A stretch of DNA of 47,282 nucleotides from Oligoflexia bacterium (GCA_035326705.1 DAOLES010000011.1:1-47282); one strand, 5' to 3'. Positions 17,061-28,200 are shown, counted from the stretch's first letter. Program-made: numbers and translations. Notes: generated by a model not told the origin, from the sequence alone.

Positions 17061-17683
17061 ACCTTTGCTCCTTCATTAAGGTATGCAACTGCATCCTCAG
17101 AAATAACCAAAGTTTTATACTTCAATAAATCAAAAACGTTCAAGCTTCTTACATCTAAGTAACGAGCATTAGGAATATTACGTACAGACAAAGACAACGC
17201 TTCATTTGACTTATCAACAAAAATAACACTTTCTAATTGTGCAGATTTCATCCACACAGAAACTTTTTTTGTTGATGGTTTTTCTTCAGAAAAACGTGTA
17301 CAAACAAACACCTGTTCATTGTTAAGCTTGTCAGTCAAAACACTATTCAAAGCAACTTTTTTAAGCTTCTTAGAAATTTTTTGCACATAAGATCTAGGTT
17401 TAGGACCAAAAACTGTACCACCACCAACGAAAATAGGTGAAGTATAACTACCATGTCTAGCGTTACCCGTACCTTTTTGACGATACGGCTTCTTACCACC
17501 ACCTGCGACCTCACCTCTGGTCTTAACTTTTGCTGTTCCAGCTCTACGCCCTGCTAAAATGCTCAACACATTTTGATGCACAGCAGCCTCTTTCACTTCA
17601 GCTGCAAACAAATCTTTAGGCAATGAAACTGCCGTACTTGATTTTTTAGCTGACCAATCAATTTTTTTTGCTTCAACGGCCAT
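17057..17683 (-). CDS. rplD: 50S ribosomal protein L4
   Basis: uL4, whose loop (GRRAGTAKVKTRGEVAGGGKKPYRQKGTGNARHGS) reaches the exit tunnel. In E. coli it also represses the S10 operon through the rpsJ leader. The length is 208 aa. It starts two bases after the rpsJ stop. In almost all bacteria rplC (L3) lies between these two genes, and here it is missing. No leader precedes rpsJ either, so the classical L4 feedback site is absent. Confidence 0.98.
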   Translation of the reverse strand: MAVEAKKIDWSAKKSSTAVSLPKDLFAAEVKEAAVHQNVLSILAGRRAGTAKVKTRGEVAGGGKKPYRQKGTGNARHGSYTSPIFVGGGTVFGPKPRSYVQKISKKLKKVALNSVLTDKLNNEQVFVCTRFSEEKPSTKKVSVWMKSAQLESVIFVDKSNEALSLSVRNIPNARYLDVRSLNVFDLLKYKTLVISEDAVAYLNEGAKV

Positions 17684-17685
17684 GA

Positions 17686-18009
17686 CTACTCCCTATAACT
17701 CTTTATCTCTACATCAACACCAGCAGATAAATCCAATTTCATCAAAGAATCAATGGTTTGCTGTGTAGGCTCAAGAATATCCATCATTCTTTTGTGTGTT
17801 CTAATTTCAAAATGCTCACGAGATTTTTTATCTGTGTGCGGAGACCTTAAAACACAATAACGATTTATCTTTGTTGGCAAAGGAATAGGACCTGCAACTC
17901 TTGCTCCTGTTCTTCGCGCGGTATCAACAATCTCTTGCGTAGATTGATCCAACAACTGGTAATCATACGCTTTTAATCGAATTCTAATTTTTTCTTCTGC
18001 AATAGCCAT
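17686..18009 (-). CDS. rpsJ: 30S ribosomal protein S10 (NusE)
   Basis: uS10, which also acts as the transcription antitermination factor NusE with NusB and NusG. The block KIRIRLKAYDYQLLDQSTQEIVDTARRTGARVAGPIPLPTKINRYCVLRSPHTDKKSREHFEIRTHKR is canonical. The length is 107 aa. It lies eight bases after the fusA stop, so the str and S10 operons are fused with no leader. Confidence 0.98.
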   Translation of the reverse strand: MAIAEEKIRIRLKAYDYQLLDQSTQEIVDTARRTGARVAGPIPLPTKINRYCVLRSPHTDKKSREHFEIRTHKRMMDILEPTQQTIDSLMKLDLSAGVDVEIKSYRE

Positions 18010-18017
18010 ATTATCCT

Positions 18018-20090
18018 CTACTTTGACTTTGATTTCTCAATGATTTCAGCACTAATTTTTGCTGGCAATGGAGCATAATGATCAAACTCCATTGACGAAC
18101 TTCCTCTACCTTGCGTATTAGAACGCAAATCAGTGGTGTATCCAAACATTTCTGACAAAGGAACTTCAGCATCAATAACCTGCGTACCTGAACGAGGAGT
18201 CATGCCCAAAATCTTTGCTCTTCTTGAATTTAAGTCCCCAATAACATTAGACATATAATCTTCTGGCACCACGACTTCTGTTTTCATGATAGGCTCTAAC
18301 AAAATAGGTGATGCTTTGGTACACCCATTTTTAAAACCCATAGAACCTGCAATTTTAAACGCCATCTCTGATGAATCCACTTCATGGAAAGATCCGTCTA
18401 CAAGATTAACTTTTATATCAACCACTGGATAGCCAGCCAAAACACCTGAGTCTAAAGCTTCTTTTACGCCTTCTTCAATCGGCTTAAAGAATTCTTTAGG
18501 GACAGAACCCCCTTTAATGGTTGTCTCAAAAGAGAACCCACCACCAGCTTCATTTGGTTCCATCTCAAAAACAACGTGACCATACTGACCTTTACCACCT
18601 GATTGACGAATAAACTTACCTTCAGCTCTGATGGGCTTTGTGATGGTCTCACGATAAGCAACCTGTGGCTTACCAATATTGGCCTCCACTTTAAATTCAC
18701 GCAACAAACGATCCACAATAATCTCAAGGTGCAACTCACCCATACCTGCCAACAATGTTTGTGCAGTTTCTTCATCAGTTTTAATACGCAAAGAAGGATC
18801 TTCTTGTGCCAATTTGTGCAGAGCTTCGCCCATTTTTTCTTGGTCAGACTTTGTTTTTGGTTCAACTGCAATCTGTATCACTGGCTCTGGGAAATTAATG
18901 GACTCCAACTTAACTGGGTTGGTCGGTGAACAAAACGTATCGCCTGTAGACGCTGTTTTTAGGCCCACAGCTGCTATAATATCTCCAGCAGATGCTTCGT
19001 TTAATTCTTCACGTTTATTGGCGTGCATTTGAAGAATACGTCCCAATCGCTCCTTTTTATCTTTAGTTGAGTTTAAAATAGCATCACCACTAGCAATCTT
19101 GCCCGAATAAATTCTTAAGAAGGTTAAATGACCAACAAAAGGGTCTGACATGATTTTAAACGCTAAAGCTGAAAAGGGTTCAGACACATCAGCCTTTCTC
19201 AAAATCTCTTTCTCATCATCTTTAATATCTGTTCCTCTGATTGCAGGGACATCTATAGGAGAAGGCAATAAACCGACAATTGCATCTAATAGCTGCTGCA
19301 CACCTTTATTCTTAAAAGCAGAGCCACACAACACTGGTGTAAGCTCCATAGAATTGGCACCTTTACGCAATGCGCTCCAAATTTCGTTGTCTGAAAGCGT
19401 TTCACCGCCTAAATATTTCTCCATCAAAGCTTCATCGATTTCAGAAACAGACTCCAGCAACTTCTCTCTCCATGTATCAGCATCAGCTTTATATTCAGCA
19501 GGAATATCAATTTCATCAAATTTTGCACCCAAAGACTCATCGTTGAATTGGTAAGCTTTCATTTTCACCAAATCAATAACACCCATGTGACCTTCTTCTC
19601 GACCCAAAGGAATCTGAACTGGCACAGGATTGGCCTGCAACCTTGAAACCATCTGCTCAACACACATAAAAAAGTTGGCACCTGTACGGTCCATTTTATT
19701 TACAAAAGCTATTCTAGGTACTTTATATTTATCTGCTTGACGCCAAACCGTTTCTGACTGAGGTTCAACACCTGCAACACCGTCAAAAACACCCACAGCA
19801 CCATCTAAAACACGCAATGAACGCTCTACTTCAACCGTAAAATCAACGTGGCCTGGAGTATCAATAATATTGATTTTGTGATCTTTCCATGAACATGTTG
19901 TTGCTGCAGATGTAATGGTAATACCACGCTCTTGCTCTTGCTCCATCCAGTCCATGGTTGCATTACCTTCATGCACTTCACCAATCTTGTGTGAACGACC
20001 TGTATAATACAATACACGCTCTGTGGTTGTTGTCTTACCCGCATCTATGTGCGCAATAATTCCAATATTTCTTACTTTTTTTAAATCCAT
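18018..20090 (-). CDS. fusA: Elongation factor G
   Basis: The translocation GTPase. The G domain has AHIDAGKTTTTERVLYYTG (P-loop), ERGITITSAATT (switch I), DTPGHVDFT (switch II) and NKMDRTGAN. Domains II-V follow, ending in EMFGYTTDLRSNTQGRGSSSMEFDHY. The length of 690 aa is standard. All G motifs are ordinary, in contrast to the EF-Tu encoded in this window. No tuf gene follows, although the str operon often carries one. Confidence 0.98.
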   Translation of the reverse strand: MDLKKVRNIGIIAHIDAGKTTTTERVLYYTGRSHKIGEVHEGNATMDWMEQEQERGITITSAATTCSWKDHKINIIDTPGHVDFTVEVERSLRVLDGAVGVFDGVAGVEPQSETVWRQADKYKVPRIAFVNKMDRTGANFFMCVEQMVSRLQANPVPVQIPLGREEGHMGVIDLVKMKAYQFNDESLGAKFDEIDIPAEYKADADTWREKLLESVSEIDEALMEKYLGGETLSDNEIWSALRKGANSMELTPVLCGSAFKNKGVQQLLDAIVGLLPSPIDVPAIRGTDIKDDEKEILRKADVSEPFSALAFKIMSDPFVGHLTFLRIYSGKIASGDAILNSTKDKKERLGRILQMHANKREELNEASAGDIIAAVGLKTASTGDTFCSPTNPVKLESINFPEPVIQIAVEPKTKSDQEKMGEALHKLAQEDPSLRIKTDEETAQTLLAGMGELHLEIIVDRLLREFKVEANIGKPQVAYRETITKPIRAEGKFIRQSGGKGQYGHVVFEMEPNEAGGGFSFETTIKGGSVPKEFFKPIEEGVKEALDSGVLAGYPVVDIKVNLVDGSFHEVDSSEMAFKIAGSMGFKNGCTKASPILLEPIMKTEVVVPEDYMSNVIGDLNSRRAKILGMTPRSGTQVIDAEVPLSEMFGYTTDLRSNTQGRGSSSMEFDHYAPLPAKISAEIIEKSKSK

Positions 20091-20099
20091 TGCTTTGTC

Positions 20100-20570
20100 C
20101 TACCATCGATAATGTGCAAACGCTTTATTGGCTTCTGCCATTTTATGCACTTCTTCACGTTTTTTAACAGCCGCACCTCTTTGCGCATGCGCATCCATCA
20201 ACTCATTTGCTAATTTTTCAGACATTGACTTACCTGAACGATCACGACTAGATTTTAATAACCAACGAATACCTAAAGCTTCTGCTCTATTAGGCCTTAC
20301 TTCCATGGGCACTTGATAGTTAGCTCCACCCACACGTCTATTTTTAGTCTCGACTACTGGTTTAACATTGTCCAAAGCTTTTCTTAAAACTTTAATTGGG
20401 TCATCTTTCATTTTTTCCGCCACCATGTCTAAGGCGGTATAAACAATTTTTTGACTCAAGGACTTTTTACCGTCCACCATACAACAACTGATCAGTCTCG
20501 CAATAAGACGATCATTAAATCTTGGATCAGGAATACGAACTCTAACTTTAGCTTCTCTTCTTCTAGACAT
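20100..20570 (-). CDS. rpsG: 30S ribosomal protein S7
   Basis: uS7, which organises the head and E-site and represses the str operon in E. coli. It carries DPRFNDRLIARLISCCMVDGKKSLSQKIVY, ETKNRRVGGANYQVPMEVRPNRAEALGIRWLL and a C-terminal AEANKAFAHYRW. It is 156 aa long. It is preceded by rpsL with a five-base gap, so the ~100-bp E. coli S7-binding intercistronic element cannot exist here. Confidence 0.98.
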   Translation of the reverse strand: MSRRREAKVRVRIPDPRFNDRLIARLISCCMVDGKKSLSQKIVYTALDMVAEKMKDDPIKVLRKALDNVKPVVETKNRRVGGANYQVPMEVRPNRAEALGIRWLLKSSRDRSGKSMSEKLANELMDAHAQRGAAVKKREEVHKMAEANKAFAHYRW

Positions 20571-20575
20571 AACCC

Positions 20576-20944
20576 TTAACTCCTCTTGGAACCGTACTTA
20601 GAGCGGCCTCTTTTTCTATTTTGTACACCTGCAGTATCCAATGAACCCCTTACAATATGATAACGAACACCAGGTAAATCTTTTACACGACCACCACGAA
20701 CCAGAACCACTGAGTGTTCTTGTAAATTATGCCCTTCACCTGGGATATAGGCCGTAACATCATAACCATTGGTCAATCTGACCCTGGCCACTTTTCTTAA
20801 AGCCGAGTTTGGCTTTTTAGGCGTAACTGTGTAAACTCTTGTACAAACACCCCTTTTTTGTGGGCATTTTGCTAATGCAGGAGCCGTATTCTTTTGGCTC
20901 TGTTTTACTCTCGCTTTTCTAACTAATTGGTTTATCGTTGGCAT
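20576..20944 (-). CDS. rpsL: 30S ribosomal protein S12
   Basis: uS12 of the decoding centre. The streptomycin-related loops are wild type: TPKKPNSALRKVARV (Lys42/43 equivalent) and GRVKDLPGVRYH (Lys87/88 equivalent), which predicts streptomycin sensitivity at this target. The length is 122 aa, ending RSKYGSKRS. It is the first gene of the str segment and starts 87 bp after rpoC ends. Confidence 0.98.
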   Translation of the reverse strand: MPTINQLVRKARVKQSQKNTAPALAKCPQKRGVCTRVYTVTPKKPNSALRKVARVRLTNGYDVTAYIPGEGHNLQEHSVVLVRGGRVKDLPGVRYHIVRGSLDTAGVQNRKRGRSKYGSKRS

Positions 20945-20968
20945 ATTTTTCCTTTTCTAAAGAATGCG

Positions 20969-20997
20969 TACCTAAGGAATTGTGGGCCAAAAGTCAA
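20969..20997 (-). promoter_or_regulatory. Candidate sigma70-type promoter upstream of rpsL
   Basis: In the rpoC-rpsL gap, TTGACT (20992-20997) is followed after 17 bases by TAGGTA (20969-20974) on the minus strand. The -35 match is good and the -10 match is weak. It could provide extra transcription of the str/S10 segment independent of rpoBC. It overlaps a hairpin listed separately. The call rests on spacing and the -35 only. Confidence 0.3.
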
Positions 20998-21016
20998 GAA
21001 CTTTTAACTAAGGCCC
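20984..21016 (-). promoter_or_regulatory. Bulged RNA hairpin between rpoC and rpsL
   Basis: The minus-strand RNA folds as GGGCC - AACTAA-complement bulge - AAAAGT - five-base loop - ACTTTT - GGCCC. That is a 5-bp GC stem stacked on a 6-bp stem with a one-sided six-base bulge. No U-tract follows, so it is unlikely to be an intrinsic terminator. It lies ~15 bases after the rpoC stop and could be a processing site or 3' end stabiliser. Confidence 0.4.
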
Positions 21017-21031
21017 TAATTTTTAAGCTTT

Positions 21032-24000
21032 TTAAGCACCTGTTTCTGTCGTCACACTCTCTATGTAGCTGTTTTCATTAGCAGAACTCTCCAATGTAGG
21101 ATCTACCATTGATTTAATTTCTTTTCCTACAACCTCAAGCCCTAAGTTTCTATAATGGGCGGTTCCTGTTCCCGCTGGAATGATTCTACCCATAACAATG
21201 TTTTCTTTTAAGCCTCTTAAATGGTCTATTTTTCCGTTGATTGCAGCTTCAGTAAACACTTTTGTTGTTTCCTGGAACGATGCAGCTGAAATAAATGACT
21301 CGGTAGACAAAGAAGCTTTAGTAATACCCAACAACAAAGGCTCTGCTTTTGCAGGCTTTTTCTTTTCTGCCAAGACTTTATCATTTTCTTCATAAAACGC
21401 TGCTTTATCCACTTGCTCTCCAGACAAGAAGTTGGTCTCACCTGGATCAACGACTTTAACTTTACGCAACATTTGACGAACAATTGTTTCGATATGTTTA
21501 TCGTTAATTTTTACACCTTGCAAACGGTAAACCTCTTGCACTTCGTCTACCATGTATTTTGATAATTCTTTTTCACCAAGAACACTTAAAATATCATGTG
21601 GATCAGCAGAACCATCCATTAATGCTTCGCCTGCAACCACTCTATCTCCTTCAATAACAGAAATATGCTTACCTTTAGGAATCAAGTATTCACGAGCATC
21701 ACCAACTTCAGGCGTTACAATCACTTTACGTTTACCTTTTGTATCTTTACCAAAAGACACAACACCATCAATCTCAGAAATAACCGCAACTTCTTTTGGT
21801 TTTCTTGCTTCAAAAAGCTCGGCAACCCTTGGTAAACCACCTGTGATATCTTTCGTTTTACTGCTCTCACGGGTAATTTTAGCTACCACATCTCCAGGCT
21901 TTAACTCAGCACCGTTATCAACAGCTAAGTTAGCTCCCACCGGTAACACATATTGAATATCACCACCGGTAACCTTTGATTTAATAGCCTCACCTTTTTT
22001 ATCGGTTAAGATAATTGAAGGTCTCAAACCAGCCTCTCTTGCCTCAATAACCACTTTACGCGAAAGTCCAGTCACAGCATCTACTTGATCAGCAACAGTG
22101 TTACCTTCTATCATATCGTTATATTGAACAAAACCGCCAACCTCAGTAATAATTGGGATGGTATATGGATCCCACTCAGCAATCATCGTATTGGCTTTAA
22201 CTTTTTTACCATCATCAAAGAATACTTCTGAACCATAAGGAACTTTATATTTCTCACGCTCACGACCCTTATCGTCAACAATGGCAATTTCAGCATTTCT
22301 GTTTAAAACTGTTAAACGCCCTGCTTTATTTTTTACCGTATTTAAGTTAATAAACTTAATTGTACCCGCATTGCGACTTTCCAATGTTGATTGCTCTGCT
22401 CTACGAGTCGCAGTTCCCCCAACGTGGAAAGTTCTCATGGTCAACTGAGTTCCAGGTTCACCAATAGACTGCGCAGCAATAACCCCCACAGTTTCACCAA
22501 TACTCACCATTCTACCACGAGATAAGTCACGGCCATAACACAGTGAGCAAATACCTCTACGAGTTTGGCATGTTAAAACTGATCTAATTTTTACTTTTTC
22601 AATAACTGAGTTATTCACCTTAGCTACAATTTTTTCATCAATCTCAACATTGGCCGGAATAATAACTTCACCAGAGTATGGATCTACAACATCTTCTAAT
22701 GCCACACGACCTAAAATACGATCTCCTAATGGCTCAATTATTTCTCCACCCTCTATCAAGGCAACTGCTTCAACTCCATCTAAAGTGCCACAATCATATT
22801 CAGTAATAACCGCGTCTTGAGCAACATCCACCAAACGTCTAGTTAAATAACCAGAGTTTGCTGTTTTTAATGCTGTATCTGCAAGACCTTTACGAGCACC
22901 GTGTGTAGAAATAAAGTACTGCTGTACCGTTAAACCTTCTTTAAAATTTGCTGTAATTGGAGTCTCAATAATTTCACCTGATGGTCTAGCCATCAAACCA
23001 CGCATACCAGCCAACTGTCTCAATTGCTGAGCACTACCTCTAGCTCCTGAATCAGCCATCATAAAAATAGGATTAAAACTTGGTGCTTCTTCAGACTGTT
23101 TACCATCGGCACTGGTTACAATATCAGTACTAAGCTCACCCAACATTTCTCCAGCAATTTGCTCAGAAACCTGAGCCCACTCATCAATAACTTTGTTGTA
23201 ACGCTCACCATCAGTAATTAAGCCTTCAGTATATTGCTTTTGAATTTGCTGTACTGAAGCTTGCGCTTTTTCTAACAACTCAGACTTTTTACTTGGAATT
23301 TGCATGTCATCCATGCAAATCGACACACCTGCTTGAGTAGAATGCTTGTAGCCAAGGTTTTTCAATTGATCTGCCAACAAAATCGTATCTTTTTGGCCAC
23401 ATAGACGAAAAGCCTGATCCACAATATCTGCCAAAGCTTTCTTATCCATGACTTTATTAATCATTGAAAACGGCAAGCCTTCTGGTAAAGCCTCTAAAAG
23501 AAGAACACGCCCCACAGTTGTCTGGACTTTTTCACCACGAATTCTTGCATGAATCTTAGCATGCAATTCAACAGCACCAGAGTCATAGGCAATCCTCACC
23601 TCTTCTTCACTAGAGAAGCTTTTTCCTTCCCCAACAGCAAAAGGTCTTTCTTTAGTCAAATAATACAAACCTAAAACAATATCCTGCGAAGGCACAATAA
23701 CGGGCTTGCCATTGGCCGGAGATAAAATATTATTGGTAGACATCATCAATACGCGTGCCTCCACTTGGGCCTCAATGGACAATGGAACGTGAACTGCCAT
23801 TTGGTCACCATCAAAGTCAGCGTTAAACGCAGAACAAACCAATGGATGCAAACGAATAGCCTTACCTTCAATCAAAACAGGTTCAAAAGCCTGTATACCA
23901 AGGCGGTGCAATGTTGGTGCACGGTTTAGCATCACTGGATGTTCTCTTACCACTTCATCCAATGCATCCCAAACTTCATCTGTCTGATCTTCTACCATTT

Positions 24001-25198
24001 TTTTAGCCGCTTTCACTGTAGGAACGAAACCTCTTTCATCAAGTTTTTGATAAATAAATGGTTTAAACAACTCTAGGGCCATCAATTTTGGCAAACCACA
24101 CTGATGTAATTTCAACTCAGGACCAACCACAATCACTGAACGTCCTGAATAATCAACACGTTTTCCTAAAAGGTTCTGTCTAAAACGACCTTGCTTACCT
24201 TTGATGATATCTGACAAAGATTTTAATGGTCTTTTGTTAGTTCCAGTAATGGTTTTACCCCTTCTACCGTTATCAAACAAAGCATCAACAGCCTCTTGCA
24301 ACATTCTTTTTTCATTTCTAATAATGATGCCAGGAGCATTAAGCTCTAACAAACGTTTTAAACGATTGTTTCTATTGATCACACGACGATATAGATCATT
24401 AAGATCTGCTGTAGCAAAACGACCGCCTTCAAGAGCCACTAGAGGCCTTAAATCCGGTGGTAAAACAGGAATAGTATCTAAAACCATCCACTCTGGTTTA
24501 TTACCTGACTCTCTAAACGCCTCAACAACTTTTAAACGCTTGGCTAATTTTTTCTTCTTAGCTTCTGATTTAGTAGCAGACATTTCTTCTCTTATGGTTA
24601 CAGCCAAATCTTCTAAATCAAGATCCGCCAACAAAACTTTAATGGCTTCAGCGCCCATACCTACTTCAAAACCAGTATCACCAAAGTCTTCAAGAGCCTT
24701 ATGATATTCATCTTCACTAAGTACTTGACCTTTTTCTAGACTAGAAGCACCAGGCTCAAGAACAATATGCGCTTCAAAGTAAATAACTTTTTCAAGATTT
24801 TTTAAGGTTAAATCTAAAAGATTGCCAATGCGGCTAGGCAAAGATTTTAAAAACCAAATGTGCGCTACTGGTGAACCTAAAGTAATGTGACCCATGCGTT
24901 CACGTCTAACTTTTGACTCAATAACTTCTACACCACATTTCTCACATACAATCCCACGGTGCTTCATTCTTTTGTACTTACCGCAGTTACACTCATAGTC
25001 TTTAACTGGGCCAAAAATTTTAGCACAAAATAAGCCATCTCTTTCAGGCTTAAAGGTTCTGTAGTTAATGGTTTCTGGTTTTTTTATTTCACCATACGAC
25101 CACTCCAATATTTTTTCTGGAGAAGCCAATCCAACTTGGATAGCTTCAAAAAATAGTGGATCTTTTGGTTTTTCAAAGAATGAAAATAAATTCTGCAT
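21032..25198 (-). CDS. rpoC: DNA-directed RNA polymerase subunit beta'
   Basis: The catalytic beta' subunit. The first zinc site is CNCGKYKRMKHRGIVCEKC. The active-site NADFDGDQMAVH near residue 460 binds the catalytic Mg. The second zinc site uses EYDCGTLDG and CQTRRGICSLC. The trigger-loop region (MADSGARGSAQQLRQLAGMRGLMARPSGEI) is normal. The length of 1388 aa is close to E. coli (1407). It follows rpoB with a 37-bp gap carrying AGAGG. The long antisense frames over it are composition artefacts. Confidence 0.99.
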   Translation of the reverse strand: MQNLFSFFEKPKDPLFFEAIQVGLASPEKILEWSYGEIKKPETINYRTFKPERDGLFCAKIFGPVKDYECNCGKYKRMKHRGIVCEKCGVEVIESKVRRERMGHITLGSPVAHIWFLKSLPSRIGNLLDLTLKNLEKVIYFEAHIVLEPGASSLEKGQVLSEDEYHKALEDFGDTGFEVGMGAEAIKVLLADLDLEDLAVTIREEMSATKSEAKKKKLAKRLKVVEAFRESGNKPEWMVLDTIPVLPPDLRPLVALEGGRFATADLNDLYRRVINRNNRLKRLLELNAPGIIIRNEKRMLQEAVDALFDNGRRGKTITGTNKRPLKSLSDIIKGKQGRFRQNLLGKRVDYSGRSVIVVGPELKLHQCGLPKLMALELFKPFIYQKLDERGFVPTVKAAKKMVEDQTDEVWDALDEVVREHPVMLNRAPTLHRLGIQAFEPVLIEGKAIRLHPLVCSAFNADFDGDQMAVHVPLSIEAQVEARVLMMSTNNILSPANGKPVIVPSQDIVLGLYYLTKERPFAVGEGKSFSSEEEVRIAYDSGAVELHAKIHARIRGEKVQTTVGRVLLLEALPEGLPFSMINKVMDKKALADIVDQAFRLCGQKDTILLADQLKNLGYKHSTQAGVSICMDDMQIPSKKSELLEKAQASVQQIQKQYTEGLITDGERYNKVIDEWAQVSEQIAGEMLGELSTDIVTSADGKQSEEAPSFNPIFMMADSGARGSAQQLRQLAGMRGLMARPSGEIIETPITANFKEGLTVQQYFISTHGARKGLADTALKTANSGYLTRRLVDVAQDAVITEYDCGTLDGVEAVALIEGGEIIEPLGDRILGRVALEDVVDPYSGEVIIPANVEIDEKIVAKVNNSVIEKVKIRSVLTCQTRRGICSLCYGRDLSRGRMVSIGETVGVIAAQSIGEPGTQLTMRTFHVGGTATRRAEQSTLESRNAGTIKFINLNTVKNKAGRLTVLNRNAEIAIVDDKGREREKYKVPYGSEVFFDDGKKVKANTMIAEWDPYTIPIITEVGGFVQYNDMIEGNTVADQVDAVTGLSRKVVIEAREAGLRPSIILTDKKGEAIKSKVTGGDIQYVLPVGANLAVDNGAELKPGDVVAKITRESSKTKDITGGLPRVAELFEARKPKEVAVISEIDGVVSFGKDTKGKRKVIVTPEVGDAREYLIPKGKHISVIEGDRVVAGEALMDGSADPHDILSVLGEKELSKYMVDEVQEVYRLQGVKINDKHIETIVRQMLRKVKVVDPGETNFLSGEQVDKAAFYEENDKVLAEKKKPAKAEPLLLGITKASLSTESFISAASFQETTKVFTEAAINGKIDHLRGLKENIVMGRIIPAGTGTAHYRNLGLEVVGKEIKSMVDPTLESSANENSYIESVTTETGA

Positions 25199-25235
25199 TA
25201 TCTTTTTCCTCTAGTTTTAATATTCAAACTAAAAA

Positions 25236-28200
25236 TTAAGCCGCTGCCTCTTGGTCAGAAGACTCTTTATTTTTATCATCAGATCCTTCTTCAACAGAAG
25301 CCTCTGGAGCCTCAATCAAGCGTACATCCAACGATAAAGCCTTTAACTCTTTTAAAAGCACATTGAATGACTCAGGTAAGCCGCACTCTAAGTGATTTTC
25401 ACCCTTGACAATAGCTTCATACGTTCTTGTTCTACCAGCAATATCATCTGACTTTACTGTTAAAAACTCTTGCAAAGCGTAAGCTGCACCATAAGCCTCT
25501 AAAGCCCATACTTCCATCTCTCCAAGCCTTTGACCACCAAACTGAGCTTTACCACCCAAAGGTTGCTGAGTCACAAGCGAGTATGGTCCAATAGAACGGG
25601 CATGCAACTTATCATCCACCAAGTGGTGCAACTTAAGCACATACATGATGCCAACGGTCACCATACGGTCAAATGAATCACCTGTTCTACCATCAAAAAG
25701 TTTACTTTGTCCTGAAGTATGAACATCAGATAATTTTAACAATTCTTTAATATCCTCATCATTTGCGCCGTCAAATACTGGTGTTGCCAAGTGAACATGC
25801 TCCTCTGCAATTCTTCTTGCATAAGTTAGCACCTCGCTTTTACCGGCTTTTTCAATCAATTCGTGATCTTCAGTTCTGTGATACACTTTCTTGAGAAAAG
25901 CTCTAATTTTTTCACTATCAACTTTTTCTTCGATCATTTGATCAATTTTACGGCCAAGCATACGACCTGCCCAACCCAGATGTGTTTCCATAATCTGCCC
26001 AACGTTCATCCGAGATGGAACCCCCAGAGGGTTTAAAACAACATCAACTGGCGTTCCGTCTTCTAAGTAAGGCATATCTTCAACCGGCATAATTCTGGAG
26101 ACAACACCTTTGTTTCCGTGGCGTCCTGCCATTTTATCACCGACTGAAATCCTTCTTTTGATGGCAACAAACACACGAACCATTTTGATAACTCCTGGTA
26201 ACAAGTCATCTCCACTTTTGATTCTTAAAATCTTCTCATCAAAAGCGTGCTTTATACCATCGGTTTGTTCAGCTAACTGATCAAACGTCTGTAGAACCTG
26301 TTTTTCTGCCTCTTCGTTGCTTACAAGTGCAATATCTTTCCACTTATGTCTTGGAATTTCATCTAAGGCTTCTTGTGTGATTTTTGTACCTTTTTTGATA
26401 AGCGTCTTGCCTTTGTTATCTTTAAGATCAGCAGCTACTTTTTCTGCAGTCAAAATGTTTGCTATTTTTGCATAAGAAGACTCACGAATAATTTTTATTT
26501 GATCTTCCTGATCTTGCAACAACTTACTGACTTGCATATCTTCAATTTCTTTAGCTCTAGCATCTTTTTCAACGCCTTCACGAGAGAAGATTTGCACATC
26601 AATTACAGTACCTTTTGCACCTGGAGGCATTCTAAGTGATGTATCTTTTACATCTCCTGCTTTATCTCCAAAAATTGCTCTTAGCAATTTCTCTTCAGGT
26701 GAAAGCTGAGTTTCACCTTTTGGCGTCACTTTACCAACTAAAATATCGCCAGAAGAAACCTCGGCACCAATTCGAATAACCCCAGAATCATCAAGATTTC
26801 TCAAAGCATCTTCACCCACATTTGGGATATCTCGAGTTACCTCTTCTTTTCCTAATTTGGTGTCCCTAGCAAAAAGTTCAAAGGTTTCAATATGAACTGA
26901 TGTATAAACATCTTCCGTTACGAGTCTTTCAGATAAAAGAATTGAGTCCTCAAAGTTATAGCCTTGCCATGGCATAAATGCGACAATTACATTTTTACCT
27001 AATGCCAGCTCACCTTTTGATGTTGATGGACCGTCTGCTATAACTTCACCACGCATAACATGGTCACCTTTTCTTACAATTGGCTTTTGGTTAACACACG
27101 TTGCCTGGTTAGATCTTTGGTATTTAACCAAATTATAAATATCTACCTCAGGACCTGAAGCTTTAGAACCCGCTTTTGAACGTATCACTATTCTTCCCGC
27201 ATCCACAGATTCAACAACACCGTCATTAACAGCAACCAAAGCTGCTCCTGAGTCACGAGCAACAATGCTTTCCATACCTGTACCAACAATAGGTGCACTT
27301 GCCGACAGCAAAGGAACTGCTTGCCGTTGCATGTTTGACCCCATCAATGCACGGTTTGCATCATCATTTTCCAAAAATGGAATCAAAGACGCCGCTACAG
27401 AAACGAGCTGGTTCGGCGATACGTCCATTAAAGTTACTTCTGATGGAGCAACAGAGATTGTTTCACCAGCTTTTCTACATTGAACCAAGTCACCCGTAAA
27501 CTTACCCTTTGCATTGATAGGTGCGTTGGCTTGAGCAATAATATGCTTTTCTTCTTCAAGAGCAGAATAAAAACTAACTTCATCAGTTACAACTCCATCA
27601 ACTACTTTTCTATATGGAGTTTCAATAAAACCGTAATCATTGACTCGCGCAAATGTTGACAATGAGGTAATCAAACCAATATTGGGCCCCTCAGGCGTCT
27701 CAATAGGACAAATTCTTCCGTAGTGAGTTTCATGGACATCGCGAACCTCAAAGCCAGCTCTTTCTCTTGTCAAACCTCCTGGTCCTAAAGCAGAAAGTCT
27801 TCTTTTATGCGTTGTGGAAGACAATGGATTGGTTTGATCCATAAATTGAGACAACTGACTGGAACTAAAGAACTCTTTAACAACCGCAGATACAGGTTTA
27901 GAGTTAATTAATTCATGCGGCATTAAAGTTTCTACATCCTGTAAGCTCATACGCTCTTTAATGGCTCTTTCCATACGAACCAGACCAACACGATATTGAA
28001 TCTCTACCAGTTCTCCCACAGTACGAACACGTCTGTTACCTAGATGGTCAATATCATCTGTCACGCCTAAACCATCTTTTAAACCTGAAAGATACTTTAC
28101 TGAATAAAGAATATCCTCTTTTTGCAAAGTCCTAACTTCTAAATCTGTCTCAAAACCAAACTTATGATTAATTTTTAAACGGCCCACATGCGACAAATCA

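Noticed and set aside
17684..17685. rplC hidden by frameshift between rpsJ and rplD
   Set aside because: Both flanking genes are full length and only two bases lie between them, so no remnant can be present.
24201..24704. 167-codon plus-strand open frame opposite rpoC
   Set aside because: It is entirely antisense to a highly conserved part of rpoC, has low-complexity Ser/Leu-rich translation and no ribosome-binding site. Its openness follows from the codon bias of rpoC.
26373..26639. 88-codon plus-strand frame opposite rpoB
   Set aside because: Antisense to conserved rpoB, with Phe/Cys-rich translation typical of a reverse-frame shadow.
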